DNA of 64,000 nucleotides from JACCYI01 sp963828075 (GCA_963828075.1 CAWHDH010000021.1:1054001-1118000), one strand, 5' to 3'; positions 17,982 through 26,715 are shown, counted from the first letter of the stretch. Program-made: numbers and translations. The notes: generated by a model from the sequence alone, not told the origin.

Positions 17982-19394
17982 ATGCGCGCCCCCCTCGCCC
18001 TCGCCGCGACCGTGGCCGGCGCGCTCGCCGCCTGGGCCATGGTCGGGACGGGGTTCGTCAACTACGACACGGCCTACTCGCTGCTGTGGGGGGCCGACCT
18101 CGCGCACGGCCGCCTGCCCGACTACTCCGTCCCGGTCGCCCCGACCCCCCACCCGCTGGCGACCCTCGCCGGCCTGCTGCTGGCGCCGCTCGGCGACGCC
18201 GCGCAGGCCGCCAGCGTGATCCTCGCGCTCGGCTTCCTCGGCGCGCTGGGCTGGGTGACCTACGCGCTCGGCGCGCGGTGGTTCGGCCGCGCGGCGGGCG
18301 TGCTGGCGGCGGTCATCATCCTGACGCGCCAGCCCGTGCTGTCGTTCGGGATCCGAGCGTACGTCGACATCCCGTACCTCGTGCTGGTGCTCGCCGCGCT
18401 GCTGGTGGAGGCGCGCCGGCCGCGCGCGGGCCTCCCCGTGCTGGTCCTGCTCGGGCTCGCCGGCCTGCTGCGCCCGGAGGCGTGGCTGTTCTCGGCCGCC
18501 TACGTCGTCTGGATGCTGCTCGACCGCGAGCGGCGCGAGGACCGCGTCGAGGTCGCCGCGCTGGCCGGGGTCGCCGCCGCCGCGCCGCTGATCTGGATGC
18601 TCGCCGACCTCGCGGTCACCGGGAACCCGCTCTACTCGCTCACCGGGACGCGGGCGAACGCCGAGGTGCTCCAACGGGTCACCGGCCTGCAGAACGTGCC
18701 GCTGACCGTGCCGCGGCGGCTCGGGGAGATCCTCCGCGAGCCGGTGCTGCTCGGCGCCGCGATCGGCGGCCCGCTCGCGCTGGCCTCCCTGCGGGCGCGG
18801 GCGGCGCTGCCCGCCGCCGCCGGGGTGCTGGCGCTCGCCGCCTTCTGCGTCCTCGCCACCGCCGGACTGCCGATCCTCGGCCGCTACCTGCTCCTCCCCG
18901 CGGCGCTGCTGGCGATCTTCTGCGGCGCCGGCGCGTTCGGCTGGCTCACGCTCGCGCCGGACCATCCCTGGCGACGGCGCTGGCTGGCCGCGGGAGTGGT
19001 GGTGCTGCTGGCACTGGCGGCCTTCACGCCCCGCCAGGTCGAGCGGATCGAGTCCCTGCACCGGGCCATCGCCGTCCAGCGCGGCATCTCGGACGACCTC
19101 GAGCGGCTGGCGGAGACAGGCCCTCTGCGCCGGGCGTGCGGCCCGGTCGCCGTCCCCAACCACCGCCTCGTCCCGCTGCTCGCGCTGTGGCTCGAGCGCC
19201 CGGCGCGCGAGATCGTCTCGGCGCAGCTCGCCCGCCCGCGCTCCGGGTTCTACGTCGCCCCGGCCTCGCCCGCCGTGGAGCGCGACTTCACGCTCGACCC
19301 CAACGACCCGCGCCGGCTCACCGCGGCGGTCCCGCCCGGCTTCCGCCGCGTCACGGGGAACCGCTCGTGGGTCCTGCACTCGCGTTGCGGCTGA
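17982..19394 (+). CDS. Polytopic membrane protein, GT-C glycosyltransferase-like
   Basis: A 470-residue membrane protein with about ten to eleven hydrophobic helices and a soluble C-terminal region from about residue 350. The first loop contains NYDTAYSLLWGADLAHGRLPDY, with an Asp typical of the first periplasmic loop of GT-C (ArnT/PMT-like) enzymes that move sugars from polyprenyl carriers. Donor and acceptor are unknown. ATG 17982 is chosen as the start of the first helix; the same frame is open far upstream by chance. Its 3' end overlaps the convergent sigma factor gene by 44 bp. Confidence 0.65.
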   Translation: MRAPLALAATVAGALAAWAMVGTGFVNYDTAYSLLWGADLAHGRLPDYSVPVAPTPHPLATLAGLLLAPLGDAAQAASVILALGFLGALGWVTYALGARWFGRAAGVLAAVIILTRQPVLSFGIRAYVDIPYLVLVLAALLVEARRPRAGLPVLVLLGLAGLLRPEAWLFSAAYVVWMLLDRERREDRVEVAALAGVAAAAPLIWMLADLAVTGNPLYSLTGTRANAEVLQRVTGLQNVPLTVPRRLGEILREPVLLGAAIGGPLALASLRARAALPAAAGVLALAAFCVLATAGLPILGRYLLLPAALLAIFCGAGAFGWLTLAPDHPWRRRWLAAGVVVLLALAAFTPRQVERIESLHRAIAVQRGISDDLERLAETGPLRRACGPVAVPNHRLVPLLALWLERPAREIVSAQLARPRSGFYVAPASPAVERDFTLDPNDPRRLTAAVPPGFRRVTGNRSWVLHSRCG

Positions 19395-19869
19395 TCTCGG
19401 CGCGCAGCTTGCGGAGCGCGCGGTAGACGCGACCTTCCACCGTCGTGAGGTTCTGCCCGAGCACGCGGGCGATCTCGGGGACCGTCATGTCGGCGCCGAA
19501 GCGCAGCGCGACCGCCTCGCGCTCCTCGGCGCTCAGGACCGCGAGCGCGCGGGAGACCTCGTCGCGGTGCTCGAGATCGGAGAAGACGTCGACCGCCTCG
19601 TCCGTCGCGGGGCGGCTGCGCTCGACGGCGCGGCCCTCGGCGGCCTGGCGGCGGACGTGGTCGCGCAGCGTGTTGAGCGCGATGGTGTAGAGCCAGGTCT
19701 TCTCCGACGCCTTGCGCCGGTCGAACCCGCGGCGGCCGCGCAGCGCCTTCTCGAACGTGTCCGCGAGGAGGTCCTCGGCCAGGATGCGGTCGCCCGTGCG
19801 GTACGCCAGGAAGCCGAACAGGGCCTGCGCATGGGCCTCATAGAGAGCTTCGAAGTCCTCCGCGCGCAT
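19351..19869 (-). CDS. ECF-type RNA polymerase sigma factor
   Basis: A 172-residue sigma factor. Region 2 (about residues 5-75: FEALYEAHAQALFGFLAYRTGD ... EKTWLYTIALNTLRDHVRR) binds core enzyme and the -10 element; region 4 (about 105-160: LSAEEREAVALRFGADMTVPEIARVL) holds the helix-turn-helix for the -35. It is divergent from the surface protein gene at 19924 with 54 bp between starts, so that protein may be its target or its regulator. No classical zinc anti-sigma gene is adjacent. Confidence 0.9.
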   Translation of the reverse strand: MRAEDFEALYEAHAQALFGFLAYRTGDRILAEDLLADTFEKALRGRRGFDRRKASEKTWLYTIALNTLRDHVRRQAAEGRAVERSRPATDEAVDVFSDLEHRDEVSRALAVLSAEEREAVALRFGADMTVPEIARVLGQNLTTVEGRVYRALRKLRAEISRNASAGPTSGSP

Positions 19870-19923
19870 GCCGCACAGATTCCTCGATCAGGAAACCGGA
19901 CGCTGGTTCGTAGAAGGCGATAG

Positions 19924-20577
19924 ATGCATCCCTCCGATCCACATCGGTTCTCGGACGACCTGCAGCCGGTCGTCGACTTCCTTCGCGAGCATCGCCCTGA
20001 GGCGACCGCGCTGGAGCTCGACACCGTCAGGCGGCAGGTCCACACCCGAGTCCGGAAAGGACCTACTTCCATGAAGTCACGTATCGCCATGATGGCGATG
20101 GTCGTCTTTGGCCTCCTGCTCAGCGGTACGGGCGCCGGTCTTGCTGTCTCCGGCAGCGACGCCACGGAGAACGCCAGCCAGGCCCAGTATCCGCCCAACA
20201 CGCAGACGCTCCCCTGCGACCGCGACGGCAACGGCATCGTCGACGGCAACGAGGACCTCAACGGCGACGCCCCGGGTTGCGAGGACAGCGGCACGCTGCC
20301 GACCACGACCTCCGGCGACACGTCCTGCGACGAGAACGGCGACGGCGTGATCAGCCCGACCGAGGCCGCGAAGCACGGCTGCGGCGGCGTCAAGGCGGAG
20401 ACCGAAGAGTCCGCGCCGGTCACCCAGCGTGAGCAGGCCGCGCAGCCGACCCGCCAGGTGGCGGCCAGCGGCGGCGACGAGCTCCCGTTCACCGGCTTCG
20501 CCGCGATCCCGATCCTCGTGGTCGGCATGGCGCTCCTCGCCGGTGGCCTCGTGCTCCGGCGCCGCACCTCCGCGTAA
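19924..20577 (+). CDS. EF-hand, LPFTG-anchored surface protein divergent from an ECF sigma factor
   Basis: A 217-residue product. Residues 1-49 are soluble and acidic/basic mixed (FLREHRPEATALELDTVRRQV). Residues 50-76 are a hydrophobic signal-like segment. Two EF-hand-like calcium loops follow (D99-E110, DRDGNGIVDGNE; D136-E147, DENGDGVISPTE), each near Cys residues. The C-terminus is a sortase sorting signal: LPFTG (187-191), hydrophobic helix, RRR. A second start, ATG 20071, has its own GGAAAGGA Shine-Dalgarno and would give a normal secreted wall protein. From ATG 19924 the 49-residue head would be cytoplasmic and could touch the sigma factor. A strong terminator follows. Confidence 0.75.
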   Translation: MHPSDPHRFSDDLQPVVDFLREHRPEATALELDTVRRQVHTRVRKGPTSMKSRIAMMAMVVFGLLLSGTGAGLAVSGSDATENASQAQYPPNTQTLPCDRDGNGIVDGNEDLNGDAPGCEDSGTLPTTTSGDTSCDENGDGVISPTEAAKHGCGGVKAETEESAPVTQREQAAQPTRQVAASGGDELPFTGFAAIPILVVGMALLAGGLVLRRRTSA

Positions 20578-20603
20578 GCACCAGCGGACCAACGCTTGAC
20601 GAC

Positions 20604-20629
20604 AAGGGCGGGCCTTCGGGCCCGCCCTT
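20604..20629 (+). terminator. Rho-independent-type terminator hairpin after the LPFTG protein gene
   Basis: AAGGGCGGGCC (20604-20614) pairs exactly with GGCCCGCCCTT (20619-20629) around a TTCG tetraloop. The flanking GACGAC/GTCGT extend the stem with one bulged C. A short T-containing tail follows. It sits 27 bp after the stop at 20577 and isolates the next gene at 20653. Confidence 0.8.
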
Positions 20630-20652
20630 CGTCGTTCTGAGAGGGTCAGCCC

Positions 20653-22191
20653 ATGCGCAACCTCATCCGGATGCTGATGGGCAAGCCCGTCGTGCTCTCG
20701 CCGAAGCAGCAGGAAAAGATGGCGCGCATGCAGGCCCGGGCCGACGCGAGCACCGCGAAGGGCGAGGCGGAGGCGCGCGCGGGCATGGCCGAGGCCGCGG
20801 CGATCACCGCGGCCGCGCGCGGCACGTCGGTGGCCGGGCCGGCCGGGAGCGGCGCGGGCGGCGGCGGCGCGATGCCGTTCACCCCTGGCGAGATCCCGCA
20901 GTCGATCCCGCCGCTGCGCGACCTGCTGCGCAACTCGATGGAGGGGTTCCGCGACGTCATCGGCGAGCACAGCGACGACCGCTCGGGTGTGATCGATCCC
21001 GGCCGGGCCGATTTCCACCGCCCGGTCGCCGAGCTCGACGACGCCGGCGAGCGCGAGCGGGTCGCCGCCGACGAGCGCGCCGCGCGCGACGCTGCGCGGG
21101 CCCCGTACCGTGCGCCGGGTGCTGGTCGGATCGAGACCACGCGCTTCGCGACGACCGGCCGCGCGCAGCTCGACGACCTCACCGTTCGCCTCGCCACCCT
21201 GCGCCCCGACCAGGTCTTCGGCGTGTACCGCGTCGCCGATCGCGTGGACGAGCAGCGCGACGGCGAGGCGGGCGCGTACATGGAGTGGGCGGTCGTGCAC
21301 GCGCCGGACGCGGCCGGGTCCGCGACGCCGCGCATCGCGAGCTTCCGTCGCCAGGACCACTGGGTGCGGCGCGCTCCCGGCGAGCCCTCCGTCCTCGACG
21401 AGGACGTCGCCGGAACGTACTGCGCCCGCGCGCGGATCGAGCCCGAGCGCTGCTTCGGCGTGACGCGCCTGTGGCACGTGGTCGGATCCGACAGCCAGGC
21501 GTCGAGATCCTTCCGCGGCGTCAACGAGGCGGTCCTGGTGGTCGCCGACGCCCTGCCGGACGCCGCCCTGGAGGAGCTGCAGTCCCAGGCGCCGCTCGAG
21601 CTCCCGTCCACGCCGATGCTGCCCTTCCACCTCGAGATCCTCGACTGGGAGGCGATCGCAGCTTGGGTGCGGCCGCTGATCGGGCGGCCGGTGCGCGTGC
21701 CGTCACCGCTCCCACACCTCCCGTCCACCCCGGAGGAGCTCCTGGAGGCCTACGTCGGGATCGTCGGCCTGCGCCCGGACGACACCTTCGGAGTCCAGGT
21801 CACGCGGACCAGCGACGGCGGCGTCGGCGACCTCTCCGCCGCGGGGCTCGGGACGCTGCGCTCGCTTCCGAAGCAGCCCTGCGTCGACGGCAAGGAGCGC
21901 GTCCGGCTGCACGTGGCCGAGCACGTGGTGCTCGCCTACCGCGACTCCGCCGCCTACCAGGAGGGCCGCGAGCGCTGGCGGCGCTACCAGGACGAGGTCC
22001 TCCGCGCGCGCCTCGACCATCTCACCGGCGTGCGCCCGCCGGTCGAAGCGGATCTGCGGCCGCGTCAGTCGTTCGCCTCGGAGCTCTTCGACATGTTCAA
22101 CCCGCTCGACCCGGTGCACGCGCTGCCGCAGCTCTTCGGGCGCAACGCGCCGCGGAGCCTCGGCCCGTACTGCGGGGGGATGGGGGCGTAG
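20653..22191 (+). CDS. Conserved-looking hypothetical protein, cytoplasmic
   Basis: I do not recognise a family. The 512-residue protein has no signal peptide or membrane helix. It starts with a charged helix rich in Met/Gln/Ala (about residues 15-55), then a Gly-rich hinge (about 65-75), then a large mixed alpha/beta part. Two related segments, LRPDQVFGVYRVADR (about residue 185) and LRPDDTFGVQVTRTS (about residue 375), suggest a duplicated domain of about 190 residues. The C-terminus is Pro/Gly-rich. It stands alone after a strong terminator, so it has its own promoter. Codon use matches its neighbours, so it is likely a real resident gene. Confidence 0.65.
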   Translation: MRNLIRMLMGKPVVLSPKQQEKMARMQARADASTAKGEAEARAGMAEAAAITAAARGTSVAGPAGSGAGGGGAMPFTPGEIPQSIPPLRDLLRNSMEGFRDVIGEHSDDRSGVIDPGRADFHRPVAELDDAGERERVAADERAARDAARAPYRAPGAGRIETTRFATTGRAQLDDLTVRLATLRPDQVFGVYRVADRVDEQRDGEAGAYMEWAVVHAPDAAGSATPRIASFRRQDHWVRRAPGEPSVLDEDVAGTYCARARIEPERCFGVTRLWHVVGSDSQASRSFRGVNEAVLVVADALPDAALEELQSQAPLELPSTPMLPFHLEILDWEAIAAWVRPLIGRPVRVPSPLPHLPSTPEELLEAYVGIVGLRPDDTFGVQVTRTSDGGVGDLSAAGLGTLRSLPKQPCVDGKERVRLHVAEHVVLAYRDSAAYQEGRERWRRYQDEVLRARLDHLTGVRPPVEADLRPRQSFASELFDMFNPLDPVHALPQLFGRNAPRSLGPYCGGMGA

Positions 22192-22192
22192 C

Positions 22193-24259
22193 TCAGCTGG
22201 CCGGGAGCTGGAGCGTGCGCGCGACGTCCGGCCAGTCCGCCCGCGTCGCCTCGCGGAACTTCTTGACCGCCTGCTCGGCGAGCGTCGAGCGTGGGTTCAG
22301 CGCGAGCGCGCGGCGGGCCGACGGGCGCGGGTCGTCGCCCGCGACGCCCTGCACGAGCGCGAGCGTGTAGCGGTACGTCCAGTTCTTGGGATCCCGGCGC
22401 ACGGCGTTCAGCGCGGCGTCGACCGCCAGGCGCGGCTGGCCGGCGCCGATGTCGCAGTAGGCGAGGATCTCCCACGGCTCCGGCCGCGCGCCGACCGACT
22501 CGAGCGATGCGAGCGCGCGATCGATCGCCCGCGGGCAGTCGCGCGGGTTGGCGCCGAACGCGCGGACGCTCTGATGCAGCGCGCGCTCGGACGCCGCCAC
22601 CTGGAACGGGATCACCGCGAGCACGAGGCACCCGAGGCCGACCGCCACGCGGACGGGGCGGCCGGGGGCAGCCGGGATCCCCCGCGGGACCGTGGAGGCG
22701 AGCGCGATCCCCGCCAGCGCGAAGACCCACGCGGTGATGGCGGGCATCTCCCAGATCCAGTCGAGCCCGGCGTGGATGCCCCAGGCGACGAAGATCGCCA
22801 CCAGGACCGCGTCGGCCGATGCGTCGACGCCCTCCGACCGGCGGCGCCGCTGGCCCCGCCACACCGCCCCGGCGGCGACCGAGAGGAGCGCGGCCATGAG
22901 GAGGGCGAAGCCGACGAGGCCGAGGTCCGAGAGCGTCTCGGCGTAGAGCGAGTGGGCGTCGCGGACGTTGAGGTGGATCCGCCGATCCTGGTTCCAGGCG
23001 TTCTGGTAGGTCCCCGCGCCGGTGCCGGTCAGCGGCTGCTCGCGCCACGTGTCCATCGCCACCCGCCAGTGGTCGATGCGGCCGTTGTTGCCCGGGTTCA
23101 GCAGGCGGTCGCGCTGGTCGGTCGCGATGGTCTCCGTGCCCTTGACGAAGCGGTCGTACTGGCGCGAGACGTAGCCGGGCGCGCCCAGGGCCAGCGGCGC
23201 GACGACGAGCACGAGCACCGCGGACAGCGCCGCGGCGATGCGCGCCGGCCGCCGCGCCGCGGCCGGCAGGGCGATCCGGTGCAGTGGTCGGTCGATCCAC
23301 CGGGTGGCGGCGAAGCTGAGCCACAGGCCGCCGAGCGTGCACAGCGCGATCCCGAGCGCGACGTCGTGCCCCTGCTCGACCGCCTGCCGCGACAGCCCCG
23401 CCGAAGTCGCGAACTCGTCCGCGTCGTAGGTGATCAGGACGGCCATGGCGGTCGGCGGGAGGACGGAGAGCGCCCCGATGACCAGGGCGCGCGAGCGCAG
23501 GAGGACGACGAACGCGATCAGCCCGATCAGCAGGGCGAGGATCGCGCCGCGCGAGAAGGTCAGGAACAGCGTCGAGGCCATCGCCGGCACCGCCGCCGCC
23601 CCCAACGCCCGGACCCAGCGCGGCTCGGAGCGCGAGCAGGCCAGATGGGTCGCCAGCAGCACGCCGAGCGTCGCGAACAGCCCCTGCGCGTTCCAGTAGG
23701 TCAGCGGGTGCGACAGCCGGTCCTCGGCCGCGCCGGGGCGCGGCGCGACGATCTCGGGAAGCACCCGGCTGGCCCAGCCGATGACGCAGGCGCCGTAGAT
23801 CGCCACGGTGAGCGACCGCAGCGCCCACTTCAGGCGCCCGGCGTTCCACGCCAGCGTCGAGGCGAACAGCAGGCAGAGCCCGTAGAGCAGCGTCCGGTTG
23901 AACTCGATCAGCGCCCGCCCGGGAGCGTGCGACCACAGGACGGAGGCCAGCGTCCACGCGGCGTAGGCGGCCAGCGCGGCGAGCGCGATCTCGACGGGGC
24001 GCGTCAGCGAGCCGAACGGCCGGTGGCCGAGCGTCACCCGCAGCGCGAGGGCGAGCGCGAGCACGCAGGCCGCGACGCCGGTCGAGTCGGCGAAGAACCC
24101 GCCCGCCTGGAGGGTGAAGAAGACGACCAGCGCGGCGGGGAGCAGCGCGCCGCTCGCGTCGACCCAGCGCGCGCCCCGCCCGACCGGCAGGCCGCGCGCG
24201 GGTCGCGGGGCCTCGGCGGGCGCGGGCTCCGCCTCGCGGGGCTCAGTTACGTGCGACAC
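22193..24259 (-). CDS. O-antigen ligase-like (Wzy/WaaL family) membrane protein with C-terminal repeats
   Basis: A 688-residue protein with roughly a dozen membrane helices. The Wzy_C-type region contains the large external loop (about residues 340-430) with R-x-x-x-W and the GTGAGTYQNAW...H...D..AHSLYAETLSDLGLVG motif, typical of O-antigen ligases and polymerases of exported glycans. The last 130 residues are soluble and TPR-like (repeated A-x-x-A-L/Y patterns). In a monoderm it would act on wall or capsule polysaccharide. It is divergent from the Nudix gene (36 bp). A CpsB-type phosphatase gene lies 2 kb away, consistent with surface glycan export. Confidence 0.75.
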   Translation of the reverse strand: MSHVTEPREAEPAPAEAPRPARGLPVGRGARWVDASGALLPAALVVFFTLQAGGFFADSTGVAACVLALALALRVTLGHRPFGSLTRPVEIALAALAAYAAWTLASVLWSHAPGRALIEFNRTLLYGLCLLFASTLAWNAGRLKWALRSLTVAIYGACVIGWASRVLPEIVAPRPGAAEDRLSHPLTYWNAQGLFATLGVLLATHLACSRSEPRWVRALGAAAVPAMASTLFLTFSRGAILALLIGLIAFVVLLRSRALVIGALSVLPPTAMAVLITYDADEFATSAGLSRQAVEQGHDVALGIALCTLGGLWLSFAATRWIDRPLHRIALPAAARRPARIAAALSAVLVLVVAPLALGAPGYVSRQYDRFVKGTETIATDQRDRLLNPGNNGRIDHWRVAMDTWREQPLTGTGAGTYQNAWNQDRRIHLNVRDAHSLYAETLSDLGLVGFALLMAALLSVAAGAVWRGQRRRRSEGVDASADAVLVAIFVAWGIHAGLDWIWEMPAITAWVFALAGIALASTVPRGIPAAPGRPVRVAVGLGCLVLAVIPFQVAASERALHQSVRAFGANPRDCPRAIDRALASLESVGARPEPWEILAYCDIGAGQPRLAVDAALNAVRRDPKNWTYRYTLALVQGVAGDDPRPSARRALALNPRSTLAEQAVKKFREATRADWPDVARTLQLPAS

Positions 24260-24295
24260 GGCCTGACCACCGTAGAGCGCCTAGGGTCTCCCGCG

Positions 24296-24838
24296 ATGCC
24301 CGACCCCCCACCGATCCGCACGCTCGCCACCCGTGAGGTGTACCGCAGCCGCTGGATGCGCCTGCGCGAGGACGAGATCGAGCTCCCCGACGGCAGCCGC
24401 AGCCACTACGGCGTCGTCGAGAAGCCCGACTTCGCGCTCGTCGTCCCGTTCGACGGCGACCGGTTCCACCTCGTCGAGCAGCACCGCTATCCGGTCGGTG
24501 AGCGCTGCATCGAGTTCCCGCAGGGATCGTGGGAGGGCGAGTCCGCGCCCGATCCCGCCGAGCTCGCGCGCGGCGAGCTCGAGGAGGAGATGGGCCTGCG
24601 CGCCGGCCGCCTGCGTCGCCTCGGGCGCCTCTACCACGCGTACGGGTTCTGCTCGCAGGCGGTCGACGTGTGGCTCGCCACGGACCTCTCCCCCGGGGTC
24701 CAGCGGCTCGAGCCGAGCGAGCACGGCCTGCGGACGCTCACCGCCGGCCGCGAGGAGCTCGAGCGGATGATCCGCGAGGGCGAGATCCGCGACGCGCCGA
24801 GCGTCGCCGCCTACGGGCTGCTGCGCCTGCAGGAGTAG
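24296..24838 (+). CDS. Nudix hydrolase, ADP-ribose pyrophosphatase-like
   Basis: A 180-residue cytosolic enzyme that would cleave nucleoside diphosphate derivatives such as ADP-ribose. The Nudix region runs FPQGSWEGES...ELARGELEEEMGL: the metal-binding E-x-x-E-E core is intact, but spacing before it is altered and the Arg normally preceding the first Glu is Gly. An N-terminal strand pair (TREVYRSRWMRLREDEIELPDGS) resembles the ADPRase dimer arm. Start ATG 24296; 51 bp precede the next gene. Substrate is uncertain. Confidence 0.8.
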   Translation: MPDPPPIRTLATREVYRSRWMRLREDEIELPDGSRSHYGVVEKPDFALVVPFDGDRFHLVEQHRYPVGERCIEFPQGSWEGESAPDPAELARGELEEEMGLRAGRLRRLGRLYHAYGFCSQAVDVWLATDLSPGVQRLEPSEHGLRTLTAGREELERMIREGEIRDAPSVAAYGLLRLQE

Positions 24839-24889
24839 ACCGGCGCGCTCAAGGTCGGTCCGGCCGGGCCGACTCTCCGGGGGAGCGCG

Positions 24890-25681
24890 ATGATCGATCT
24901 CCACTGCCACGTCTTGCCGGGCATCGATGACGGCCCCGCGGACCTGCCGACCGCGCTGGCGATGGTGCATGCGTACGTGGCCGACGGCGTCGAGACGATC
25001 GTCGCGACGCCCCACCTGCGCGCCGACTTCCCCGGCGTCCTGCCGGCCGACATCGAGGCGCGCTGTGAGGTGCTCGAGCGCGCCGCGGCGGCCGATGGCG
25101 CCCACGTGCAGATCGTCACCGGCGGCGAGATCTCGTTGAGCTGGGCGCTCAGTGCGTGCGACGAGAGCCTCCGGGCGGTCTCGCTCGACGGGCTCGGCCG
25201 CGACCTGCTCGTCGAGACGCCGCCGAACCCGCTCGGCCCCGGCGTCGCCGACGCGCTGTTCACGCTCGCCATCCGCGGCTTCCGTGTCACGCTCGCCCAC
25301 CCCGAGCTGAGCCCGAGCTTCCAGAAGGCGCCCGAGCGGCTGATCTCGCTCGTGCACCGCGGCATCCTGCTGCAGGTCACGGCCGGCGCGCTGCTGCGCG
25401 CGCCACGCCGGTCTGCGTCCGCGGCGCTCGCCCATGACCTCGTGCGCGAGGGCCTGTGCGCTGCGATTTCCTCCGACGCGCACTCCCCCGGCCCCTGGCG
25501 GCCGCCGGAGCTGACCCGCGGCGTCGCCGCGGCGGCGCGGATCGCGACCCCCGCGATGGCCGAGTGGCTCGTGATCGACGCGCCCGACGCCATCCTCGCC
25601 GGCGAGCCGCTCCCGCCGCTGCCGGCGGTCCCGCCGACGCCCCGCGGCCGGGCCTGGATCCGGCGGCGCGTGGGCGTATAG
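24890..25681 (+). CDS. PHP-domain tyrosine-protein phosphatase (CpsB/CapC/YwqE family)
   Basis: A 263-residue metal-dependent phosphatase that in relatives dephosphorylates the tyrosine kinase controlling capsule or exopolysaccharide assembly. The PHP metal-binding motifs are visible: DLHCHVLPGIDDGP at the start, TPHLRADFP (about residue 40), the central Glu (GGEISLS), AHPELSP (about 139) and SSDAHSP near residue 198. No BY-kinase gene is adjacent, so its partner is elsewhere. The start has a GGGGGAGCG-type Shine-Dalgarno. Confidence 0.85.
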   Translation: MIDLHCHVLPGIDDGPADLPTALAMVHAYVADGVETIVATPHLRADFPGVLPADIEARCEVLERAAAADGAHVQIVTGGEISLSWALSACDESLRAVSLDGLGRDLLVETPPNPLGPGVADALFTLAIRGFRVTLAHPELSPSFQKAPERLISLVHRGILLQVTAGALLRAPRRSASAALAHDLVREGLCAAISSDAHSPGPWRPPELTRGVAAAARIATPAMAEWLVIDAPDAILAGEPLPPLPAVPPTPRGRAWIRRRVGV

Positions 25682-25794
25682 CGGGTTTCGCCCGGCCGCC
25701 CTTCGCTGGCGCTCGGGCTCTGGGCGACGTTAGACGGACCGTGCACCCTTCCCTCGAAGCCGGTCTCCGGGCGCGGTCATCGATCCTCGGCTCC

Positions 25795-25891
25795 GGCCGG
25801 GCTATCCCGCAGCGCCTACAGGGAACCGCTTAAGGCTGCTTCCTTCCGGACCTGACCTGGTTCACGGGCCTGCATCGCGCGGGACCCGGCC
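25795..25891 (-). ncRNA. ffs: Signal recognition particle RNA (small bacterial type, 4.5S-like)
   Basis: The minus strand reads CAGGTCAGGTCCGGAAGGAA then GCAGCC, the invariant domain IV of SRP RNA that binds Ffh, including the GGAA-type loop and the symmetric bulge. The 5' end GGCCGGGTCCCGC (25891 downwards) pairs with GCGGGATAGCCCGGCC at the 3' end (up to 25795), closing a single hairpin of about 97 nt, the size of the small 4.5S form. Ends are inferred from this pairing. The rest of the 25682-26029 gap shows no gene: 113 bp downstream and 138 bp upstream, the latter presumably holding its promoter. Confidence 0.92.
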
Positions 25892-26029
25892 ATCAACGCT
25901 TTGAAACGACGCGCTGGCCCCGAAGGCCGAGCCCCTCAGGGAGGGAATTCAGCCCCGCTAGAGCGGATTGCGGGTGCAGGGCACCGCTACCTCCCCGCCT
26001 AGCACGGTCCGCGCAGCAGACTAGCGTGC

Positions 26030-26530
26030 TCAGGCCGGCTCCGACGCCGGCCGGACCTCGAACTCGACGAGCCCGTCGCCCTGCTGGGTCAGGTCGAAGA
26101 TGCCGCGGTTGCCCTCGTCGTCGGTGCCGGTGCAGATGAACTTGTCGCCTCGCCTGACCCTCCGGGCCCGCGGGCACACGACCTCGGCGTCGATGCCCTC
26201 CTCCGCCGAGGCCTCCTCGAGCTGCGTCTCGATGTACCGCATGAGGAGGTTGACCGTCCGCGCGTCGAAGTGGCCTTCGCCATCGGTCAGCCGGACCTTC
26301 ACCGGCGTCGTGTCCCCCGACACGAACGACGCCCGGCACGTCACCCGGCGGCCCTTCTCGAGGTTGATGCGGTCCGGGCAGGAGGCCTTGGTCACCCTGA
26401 CCCCGGTCGCCTTGCGCAGCATCTTCTTGAGCTCCTTCTCGAGGCCGTTGCCCGACACGGTGCGTGCCTGCGCCGGACTTGCGCCGAGGAGCAGGACGGC
26501 GGCGGCACAACACAGGACCAGGCGGAGCAT
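26030..26530 (-). CDS. Secreted protein with two DUF4333-like repeats
   Basis: A 166-residue exported protein with a signal peptide (MLRLVLCCAAAVLLLG..., cleavage near AQA). Two similar units follow: ASCPDRINLEKGRRVTCRASF... and VVCPRARRVRRGDKFICTGTD..., each with the Cys-Pro and a second Cys before a short beta-hairpin, as in DUF4333 domains common in actinobacterial envelope proteins. Each Cys pair could form a disulfide. Function unknown. Confidence 0.75.
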   Translation of the reverse strand: MLRLVLCCAAAVLLLGASPAQARTVSGNGLEKELKKMLRKATGVRVTKASCPDRINLEKGRRVTCRASFVSGDTTPVKVRLTDGEGHFDARTVNLLMRYIETQLEEASAEEGIDAEVVCPRARRVRRGDKFICTGTDDEGNRGIFDLTQQGDGLVEFEVRPASEPA

Positions 26531-26635
26531 CGACGTCCCTTCCTCTCACTCGAGTGGGCTCCCCTTGACGTACCCGGTGGCCGCGCCGTTCAGCACCAGC
26601 ACCCGCTGGGCGCCGGTACACTCTCCACCGCCTCA

Positions 26636-26707
26636 GGGCGCGTAGCTCAGTGGGAGAGCGCTCGCTTCACACGCGAGAGGTCGCAGGTTCGAAACCCGCC
26701 GCGCCCA
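26636..26707 (+). tRNA. tRNA-Val (anticodon CAC)
   Basis: Cloverleaf of 72 nt: acceptor GGGCGCG (26636-26642) pairs with CGCGCCC (26700-26706); D-arm GCTC-AGTGGGA-GAGC; anticodon stem CTCGC/GCGAG with loop TTCACAC, so the anticodon is CAC (Val); T-arm GCAGG-TTCGAAA-CCCGC with one mismatch. Discriminator A26707; CCA is not encoded. Its 3' part serves as an attachment site: 42 bp are repeated at 27934-27975. Confidence 0.95.
26665..26706 (+). repeat. Attachment-site copy 1 (attL) within tRNA-Val 3' half
   Basis: Forty-two bases from the anticodon loop to the last acceptor base are repeated exactly at 27934-27975. A direct repeat of a tRNA 3' end is the classic trace left by a tyrosine-recombinase element that rebuilds the tRNA on entry. 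Confidence 0.85.
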
Positions 26708-26715
26708 TCGCTCTG

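Noticed and set aside
22181..22200. GGGGGCGTAGCTCAGCTGG resembles the 5' end of a tRNA
   Set aside because: No D-stem closure, anticodon arm or T-arm follows. The bases overlap the stops of two convergent genes. At most a chance match.
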